NCBI GenBank assembly: GCA_038224615.1 | Contig: JBBRFH010000154.1 | Coordinates: forward strand, 1-8,351 | Length of the DNA: 8,351 bases | Source: JBBRFH01 sp038224615 | Lineage (GTDB): Bacteria > Planctomycetota > Phycisphaerae > Tepidisphaerales > Tepidisphaeraceae | Direction: 5' to 3' | Shown here: positions 5,314 to 8,351 of the stretch, piece by piece | How positions within the stretch are numbered: the first letter of the stretch is position 1 | How the letters are laid out: every line of letters begins with the position of its first letter | Notes under the pieces: model-generated | Databases searched by the model: none | What the model saw: only the letters and a program-made list of their open reading frames with translations | What the model was told of the DNA's origin: nothing | Program-made: the position numbers and the translations under genes

Positions 5314-5565
5314 TCAGGCCGACTTCCGTCGCCGGCCTTTTGTCATTGTCGTAGTCGCCTTGATGAACGCCCGCAACACCGAGTTGACGCCTTTCGCGTC
5401 CTGAAACACGGCCGCCACGTCTTCATCGAGCACAACCGTCCGCGACTTTTCAGCCTCGTAGCGATCCAAAGCGCCAAGCCCGAAGCCGACGAACTTCAGC
5501 TTCTTGAAGTTCAACTCGGCCGGCGGCTCGGACCGTTTACTGCCCTTGACGGAGTGCTTGGCCAT
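5314..5565 (-). CDS. brnA: BrnA-like antitoxin
   Basis: This 83-residue protein is encoded directly after, and overlapping by 29 nt, the BrnT-like toxin, in the toxin-first order typical of brnTA. BrnA antitoxins neutralise BrnT and repress the operon through a ribbon-helix-helix fold. Residues 41-69 (SRTVVLDEDVAAVF followed by GVNSVLRAFIKA) fit the short strand plus two helices of that fold ('v.lrlD.dVl.wF... G.q..iN.vLRay'). The N-terminus is basic, and the tail (TKGRRRKSA) is strongly basic. The ATG at 5565 is chosen because GAGGAA lies 7 nt upstream; frames extending to 5718 merely overlap brnT. The fold assignment rests on a weak sequence pattern plus context. The next gene downstream is groES. 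Confidence 0.75.
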   Translation of the reverse strand: MAKHSVKGSKRSEPPAELNFKKLKFVGFGLGALDRYEAEKSRTVVLDEDVAAVFQDAKGVNSVLRAFIKATTTMTKGRRRKSA

Positions 5566-5824
5566 AGGCTGCTTCCTCATTCTTCGTGGCCTTGCGGGCG
5601 CTGATGATCCGAACCAAGTCTTCCTCTCTCGCGAAGAAGACGGCCAAGAGCCGCTGCTTCGCTGAGAACCCGATCGCCACATAACGCCACTGGGCGTCAG
5701 AGTGCGGCATGTCTTCAAAAATCGCCGGCTTCGCCGGTGCGAACACCGTCTCGGCTTCCTCGAATGAAACGCCGTGCTTGGCCAAATTGATTCTGGCCTT
5801 CTCGGCGTCCCAGTCGAACTTCAA
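5537..5824 (-). CDS. brnT: BrnT-family toxin (RelE-like ribonuclease)
   Basis: This 95-residue protein opens MKFDWDAEKARINLAKHGVS and continues FEEAETVF, the canonical BrnT N-terminus ('f.WD..Ka..N..KHgvsFeeA..vF'). It contains RYVAIGFSAKQRLLAVFFA and ends with RIISARKATKNEEAAYG, the family's 'iRiISARrAt..Er..Y' signature. In Brucella, BrnT is a RelE-fold ribonuclease that inhibits translation and is induced by stress; here that role is inferred. All hallmark residues are present, so the gene looks intact. It starts at TTG (5824): an upstream in-frame stop excludes a longer protein, and GGAGGTGAT, a nine-base match to the anti-SD, sits 6 nt before the TTG. It is followed by the overlapping BrnA-like gene. 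Confidence 0.88.
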   Translation of the reverse strand: MKFDWDAEKARINLAKHGVSFEEAETVFAPAKPAIFEDMPHSDAQWRYVAIGFSAKQRLLAVFFAREEDLVRIISARKATKNEEAAYGQALRQGQ

Positions 5825-5836
5825 CCATCACCTCCG
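5825..5836 (-). promoter_or_regulatory. Extended Shine-Dalgarno fixing a TTG start for brnT
   Basis: On the minus strand GGAGGTGAT (plus-strand ATCACCTCC, 5827-5835) is complementary to nine consecutive bases of the usual 16S rRNA 3' end. It places GGAGG 6 nt ahead of the TTG at 5824-5822. An ATG inside the site (5829-5827) is in another reading frame. The strength of this site contrasts with the rare start codon. Confidence 0.75.
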
Positions 5837-5839
5837 AAT

Positions 5840-5899
5840 GGTGGGATGAATCCCACCCTACGAACTCGTGTACCGACGTAGGGCACTCAATAGCGAGCC
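5840..5899. repeat. Two divergent REP-like GTAG hairpins between the DUF2442 gene and brnT
   Basis: The minus unit at 5840-5861 reads GTAG, stem GGTGGGA, loop TTCA, stem TCCCACC. It is identical to the unit at 838-859 except that one C-G stem pair has become G-C, with the pairing kept. The plus unit at 5878-5899 reads GTAG, GGCACTC, AATA, GCGAGCC. It is a decayed relative of the 6522-6543 unit with five of seven stem pairs left. Unlike the other pairs, the GTAG ends face each other across 16 nt. The first hairpin ends only a few bases before the brnT SD. Confidence 0.8.
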
Positions 5900-5906
5900 A
5901 TGCGAA

Positions 5907-6263
5907 TTACGATGCCTTCTGTACCTTCCGTCGCGTTGCGAGCCAGTCCATCACCGTGACGTGCTTGCCTTTTTTTCGATTGTCCAGCCAGAACTTAAAG
6001 CACGCAGGATTCTCAGCACTTTTCCAGCCGAGCAACAGGCCCTTAATGCTCGTGTCCGCCTCCACATCCGGCCATTCAATGCCATCATAGAGGATGTTGC
6101 AGTTCGCGCGCTCGGCCTTGGTCGCATGAACAAGCCGCGGAAACCAAGCCGTCGGCACGCTGATCGACCGACCGTCGTCGAGATCGACGTCAATCGTCTC
6201 GTCGCTTACACGCACTGCGGTCGCCCGCACGTCAAAGTCCTGTTCAAGCGTTGAAGAACGCAC
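5907..6263 (-). CDS. DUF2442 domain protein, partner of DUF4160 protein
   Basis: With the chosen start the protein has 118 residues. The core VRATAVRVSDETIDVDLDDGRSISVPTAWFPRLVHATKAER matches the DUF2442 pattern ('a..v.v.dd.l.v.LaDGR.i.vPl.WfPRL..At..qR'). NILYDGIEWPDVEADTSIKGLLLG follows ('gI.WpdlDeDisv.gLL.G'), then a variable basic tail to residue 118. DUF2442 proteins commonly pair with DUF4160 proteins and are regarded as probable antitoxins; the biochemical role is not established. The GTG at 6263 has GGAGG 6 nt upstream and overlaps the DUF4160 gene by 20 nt. A GTG at 6230 (AGGA, spacing 7) and an ATG at 6290 (no SD) are alternatives. The tail, from about residue 85, shows no recognised motif and is longer than the domain requires. 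Confidence 0.85.
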   Translation of the reverse strand: MRSSTLEQDFDVRATAVRVSDETIDVDLDDGRSISVPTAWFPRLVHATKAERANCNILYDGIEWPDVEADTSIKGLLLGWKSAENPACFKFWLDNRKKGKHVTVMDWLATRRKVQKAS

Positions 6264-6480
6264 GCCATGCCTCCAGCAAAAGTTCGCCATGCGATGCGGT
6301 AATCTTCTCGATCTCGTTCAACTCGTGCGGCCTAAACCCACGCGTCGTTGCCAGGGCGATCGGGTCGAGCCAATACTTCGCTTTCGCGCCGCCTTTCTCA
6401 ACATGGATATGCGCTGGCTCGCCGCGGTCGCCCGCATAGAAACCGAACCGATATCCTTTTTCCCGCAGCACGATCGGCAT
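6244..6480 (-). CDS. DUF4160 domain protein, putative toxin
   Basis: This 78-residue protein begins MPIVLREKGYRFGFYAGDRG, followed by EPAHIHVEKGGAKAKYWLDP and then HELNEIEKITASHGELLLEAW. It matches the DUF4160 pattern throughout ('MPtvlr..gyRffFy..e..ePpHiHV.r....AKfWldPv.la...gf...el..i..lv.e....lleaW'). The paired histidines in HIH (about residues 24-26) are the family's most conserved feature. Two-gene DUF4160-DUF2442 cassettes are thought to be toxin–antitoxin-like units, with no settled activity. The ATG at 6480 has AGGTGAG just upstream. Its 3' end overlaps the DUF2442 gene, so the two are translationally coupled. REP-like hairpins lie upstream (6521-6579) and beyond the partner gene. 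Confidence 0.85.
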   Translation of the reverse strand: MPIVLREKGYRFGFYAGDRGEPAHIHVEKGGAKAKYWLDPIALATTRGFRPHELNEIEKITASHGELLLEAWRAFFNA

Positions 6481-6520
6481 TCACTCACCTGAAACCGATG
6501 CCCATCATCTCATTCACCGA

Positions 6521-6579
6521 CGTAGGGCACGCTATTGCGTGCCGTCCGCCGAATGCGGCACGCAATAGCGTGCCCTACG
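6521..6579. repeat. Inverted pair of REP-like GTAG hairpins between the mazF-like gene and DUF4160 gene
   Basis: The plus unit at 6522-6543 reads GTAG, stem GGCACGC, loop TATT, stem GCGTGCC. The minus unit at 6557-6578 reads GTAG, stem GGCACGC, loop TATT, stem GCGTGCC, so the two units are identical. The whole is a 24-nt perfect inverted repeat (6521-6544 with 6556-6579) around an 11-nt centre. This is the best-preserved copy pair of the family here, which suggests recent arrival or conversion. It starts 13 nt past the mazF-like stop and could cap that transcript. Confidence 0.9.
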
Positions 6580-6591
6580 GACTGCAAACTC

Positions 6592-6913
6592 TCAACCTTT
6601 GCGAAGCACCGCGATCACAGCGTCGCGGACCTCTGTCAATTTTGCCGGCTTCAGCGTCGCCAGACGTTTACCGATCAGCCGAGGATTTGCAGTGAACAAG
6701 TGGTCCGGAACCACGTAGCTCACCTTCTGCAATCCTCCAGCCGCCAAACCGGACGCGTCCAGCGTAATCGACTTCGGCACGGCCTGACTCGTCACCAGAA
6801 CCGATATGGCGTCTCCGTGCGATACCACCGCCAAGCACGACCGCCGGACGAACCTTCGTTGCCGACAGGTCGCTGAACGGATAGTTGACGAGGTACACGT
6901 CGCCGGCTTTCAT
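6592..6913 (-). pseudogene. MazF/PemK-family toxin gene with a single-base frameshift
   Basis: Two frames together make one toxin. From ATG 6913 the product reads MKAGDVYLVNYPFSDLSATK-VRPAVVL (27 residues) and then runs into unrelated sequence, stopping at 6668. A second frame from 6831 to TGA 6592-6594 reads AVVSHGDAISVLVTSQAVPK and ends KLTEVRDAVIAVLRKG. Removing one A from the AA at 6833-6834 joins them into a 106-residue protein of normal MazF/PemK length. It has the expected KxRPavVL (Arg22) and the 'vTSQ' strand (Thr41-Ser42), residues tied to RNA cleavage in the family. As sequenced, the gene gives an 81-residue truncated product, or an 80-residue fragment from TTG 6834. Its ATG overlaps the antitoxin stop as ATGA. 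It may be a true inactivating mutation or a sequencing error. Confidence 0.85.
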
Positions 6914-7155
6914 TCGTCATCATCCAGTGCCGGCAAGTCTTTCAAATGAGCCCAGGCATCATCCTCGGCCTTGGACGACCAATATCGGGCAAGGGCCGGC
7001 TCGGACAGCAACGCCAGCGTGTTCAAATCCCGATCCACCGGCACGTCCTCATCGAGAATCGTGAGAATTGCCCGACGACGGCTCGTCACCGCAACAGGCT
7101 CGCTAGCCGTAATGGTGCCGTTTGGATCGACTGTGACTTCGATGGTTCTCAACAT
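6910..7155 (-). CDS. Antitoxin of the MazF/PemK-type module
   Basis: This 81-residue acidic protein begins MLRTIEVTVDPNGTITASEP and continues RRRAILTILDED, a small beta-rich N-terminal unit of the AbrB/DUF104-like antitoxin style. It is followed by the helical neutralising segment LLSEPALARYWSSKAEDDAW and an acidic end, DLPALDDDE. The 'aLLSE.aLa..W....ED.AW..L' segment is typical of small antitoxins encoded before PemK/MazF toxins. It overlaps the toxin start by 4 nt (ATGA), which indicates translational coupling with the antitoxin first. The gene is intact although its partner is frameshifted, so the module may persist as an antitoxin only. The ATG at 7155 has only a weak SD (GGTG). The exact antitoxin family is uncertain. 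Confidence 0.75.
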   Translation of the reverse strand: MLRTIEVTVDPNGTITASEPVAVTSRRRAILTILDEDVPVDRDLNTLALLSEPALARYWSSKAEDDAWAHLKDLPALDDDE

Positions 7156-7192
7156 ACAACACCGCTAAACTCACTACACGGTTCGCAATCAT

Positions 7193-7214
7193 GTTGGGCT
7201 GACGCCGACCCTAC
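7193..7214 (-). repeat. Single decayed REP-like GTAG hairpin
   Basis: On the minus strand it reads GTAG, GGTCGGC, GTCA, GCCCAAC: the same 4+7+4+7 layout as the other units, with five of seven stem pairs kept. It starts 3 nt after the stop codon of the small membrane protein gene (7218-7220) and has no inverted partner. It is followed by about 35 nt without recognised content before the antitoxin start. Confidence 0.55.
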
Positions 7215-7217
7215 GGA

Positions 7218-7406
7218 CTAATGAATCGCCATGGTCACAAACACGATCAGTCCGGTTAGCAACGCCGCACCAACTCCGAGCAGGACATAAAGGCTGCGAA
7301 GGTTGCGACGTCTATCGAAATCGACGCCAAAGCTTCGCTGCGTTGTCTGATTGAGGCGAGCGTTGCCAGACGCATACTCCAACTTCGTTCGCTGATCCTG
7401 GTCCAA
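7218..7406 (-). CDS. Small C-terminally membrane-anchored protein downstream of groEL2
   Basis: This 62-residue protein is not recognised as any family. Residues 1-37 are hydrophilic (QRTKLEYASGNARLNQTTQR) with a basic patch DRRRNLR at 31-37. Residues 39-60 (LYVLLGVGAALLTGLIVFVT) form one convincing transmembrane helix right at the C-terminus, so it would be tail-anchored, with the basic patch predicting a cytosolic N-terminus. It starts at TTG (7406), preceded by GGGAGG at 5 nt. The start is 12 nt after the groEL2 stop, so it is very likely co-transcribed and perhaps coupled. The strong SD and tight spacing support a real gene despite its size. A possible role is membrane recruitment of a chaperonin client or of the chaperonin itself, which is speculative. 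Confidence 0.6.
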   Translation of the reverse strand: MDQDQRTKLEYASGNARLNQTTQRSFGVDFDRRRNLRSLYVLLGVGAALLTGLIVFVTMAIH

Positions 7407-7418
7407 GAACGCCTCCCA

Positions 7419-8351
7419 CTACATCATGTCATCCATCCCGCCCTGATCATGCTCATGCCCGCCGCCGCCGGCCTTCTTGGGGGCTTCGACGACGATGCAG
7501 TCGGTGGTGAGCAGGAGGATGGCGACTTCGGCGGCGTTCTGTAGAGCGGTGCGTTCGACCTTGGTCGGGGTGATGATGCCGGCCTTGAACATGTCGACGA
7601 ACTCGCCGGTCAGGGCGTTGTAACCTTCGCTGTCCTTGCTTTCGAGGACGCGACGCACGACGACCGCGCCGCTGGTGCCGGCGTTCTCGGCGATCTGCTT
7701 GAGGGGGGCCATCAGGGCCTGGCGGACGATCTTGGCACCGACGGCTTCATCGCCGACGAGGTTGAGATTGCCGTTGGTGACCTTGGTAGCGCGGATCATC
7801 GCGACGCCGCCGCCGGCGACGACGCCTTCTTCAACTGCGGCGCGGGTCGCCTGCAGGGCGTCCTCGATGCGGGCCTTCTTTTCCTTCATCTCGGTTTCGG
7901 TCGCAGCACCGACGTTCACCTGGGCGACGCCGCCCGCGAGCTTGGCCAGGCGTTCCTGGAGCTTCTCTTTGTCGTAGTCGCTGGTGGTGATATCGATCTC
8001 GCGGCGGATCTGGCCGATGCGGGCCTGGATGTCCTTGGTCTCGCCGGCACCTTCGATAACGGTGGTGTTATCGCTGTCGATCGTGACCTTCTTGGCCGTG
8101 CCCAGATGCTCGAGTTCGACCTTGTCGAGTTCGATGCCGAGATCCTTCATGATCGCCTTGCCGCCGGTGAGGACCGCGAGGTCTTCCAGCATCGCCTTGC
8201 GGCGATCGCCGTAACCCGGCGCCTTGACGGCGGCGACGTTCAGGATGCCGCGCAGCTTGTTGACGACGATGGTCGCAAGGGCTTCGCCTTCGATATCTTC
8301 GGCGATGATGAGCAGCGGCTTCTTCACCTTCTGGATCTTCTCCAGAAGCGG
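7419..8351 (-). CDS. groEL: GroEL paralogue 2, N-terminal part outside the window
   Basis: The frame is open to the right edge, so only the last 310 residues are visible, from about the middle of the apical domain. Recognisable segments are PLLIIAEDIEGEALATIVVN, AAVKAPGYGDRRKAMLEDLA, TSDYDKEKLQERLAKLAGGV, then RIEDALQATRAAVEEGVVAG with the conserved ATPase Asp, and TALQNAAEVAILLLTTDCIV. The C-terminus is GGGGHEHDQGGMDDMM, a Gly/Met-rich tail of the standard GroEL kind with an inserted His/Asp patch. It is clearly divergent from the complete paralogue at 3174-4802. Typical housekeeping features are retained here, so this may be the general chaperonin. The GTG at 8327 is internal. It is followed after 12 nt by a small membrane protein gene. 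Confidence 0.96.
   Translation of the reverse strand, partial: PLLEKIQKVKKPLLIIAEDIEGEALATIVVNKLRGILNVAAVKAPGYGDRRKAMLEDLAVLTGGKAIMKDLGIELDKVELEHLGTAKKVTIDSDNTTVIEGAGETKDIQARIGQIRREIDITTSDYDKEKLQERLAKLAGGVAQVNVGAATETEMKEKKARIEDALQATRAAVEEGVVAGGGVAMIRATKVTNGNLNLVGDEAVGAKIVRQALMAPLKQIAENAGTSGAVVVRRVLESKDSEGYNALTGEFVDMFKAGIITPTKVERTALQNAAEVAILLLTTDCIVVEAPKKAGGGGHEHDQGGMDDMM

Noticed and set aside
6668..6834. Programmed frameshift joining the two mazF-like frames
   Set aside because: There is no slippery heptamer or long homopolymer at the junction (only AA), so an indel or sequencing error is the simpler explanation.

Overview
The window is GC-rich bacterial DNA that carries one long, almost unbroken minus-strand run of stress-response genes. 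Two GroEL paralogues, chaperone genes separated by small toxin–antitoxin modules, and intergenic spacers full of short palindromes suggest an environmental bacterium, most likely of the Planctomycetota (Phycisphaerae-like). That assignment is an inference from gene style and repeat content; there is no rRNA or marker gene to settle it.

Layout. The left edge (2-253, plus strand) is the C-terminal end of what looks like a secreted peptidyl-prolyl isomerase. It converges on everything else across a spacer holding an inverted repeat of the TGTCATTCTGAGC type (290-443). All remaining genes read right to left. In order of transcription they are: a 5'-truncated groEL paralogue with a Gly/Met tail (7419-8351); a tiny membrane protein (7218-7406); an antitoxin and a frameshifted MazF/PemK toxin (6910-7155, 6592-6913); a DUF4160/DUF2442 pair (6244-6480, 5907-6263); a BrnT/BrnA pair (5537-5824, 5314-5565); groES (4922-5212); a complete groEL without the GGM tail (3174-4802); a stand-alone small domain of the kind seen in front of HNH nucleases (2643-3026); dnaJ (1476-2615); grpE (899-1423); and an FmdB-type zinc-ribbon protein (473-832).

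Function. GroES/GroEL and DnaJ/GrpE are the co-chaperone sets of the two main cytosolic folding machines (DnaK itself is not in the window). Three toxin–antitoxin-like cassettes sit exactly between the two groEL genes, giving a combined heat-shock/toxin–antitoxin island. Whether they are functionally linked is unknown.

Spacers. Two kinds of repeat occupy the spacers. Cassette boundaries carry REP-like elements with a fixed geometry: GTAG followed by a 7-8 bp stem and a 3-4 nt loop, with compensatory changes between copies and usually in inverted pairs. The groES-groEL and dnaJ-grpE spacers instead carry heptanucleotide-period repeats (TGAATGC-like and ATTTGCA-like) that form long palindromes. 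These repeats are the least ordinary part of the window.
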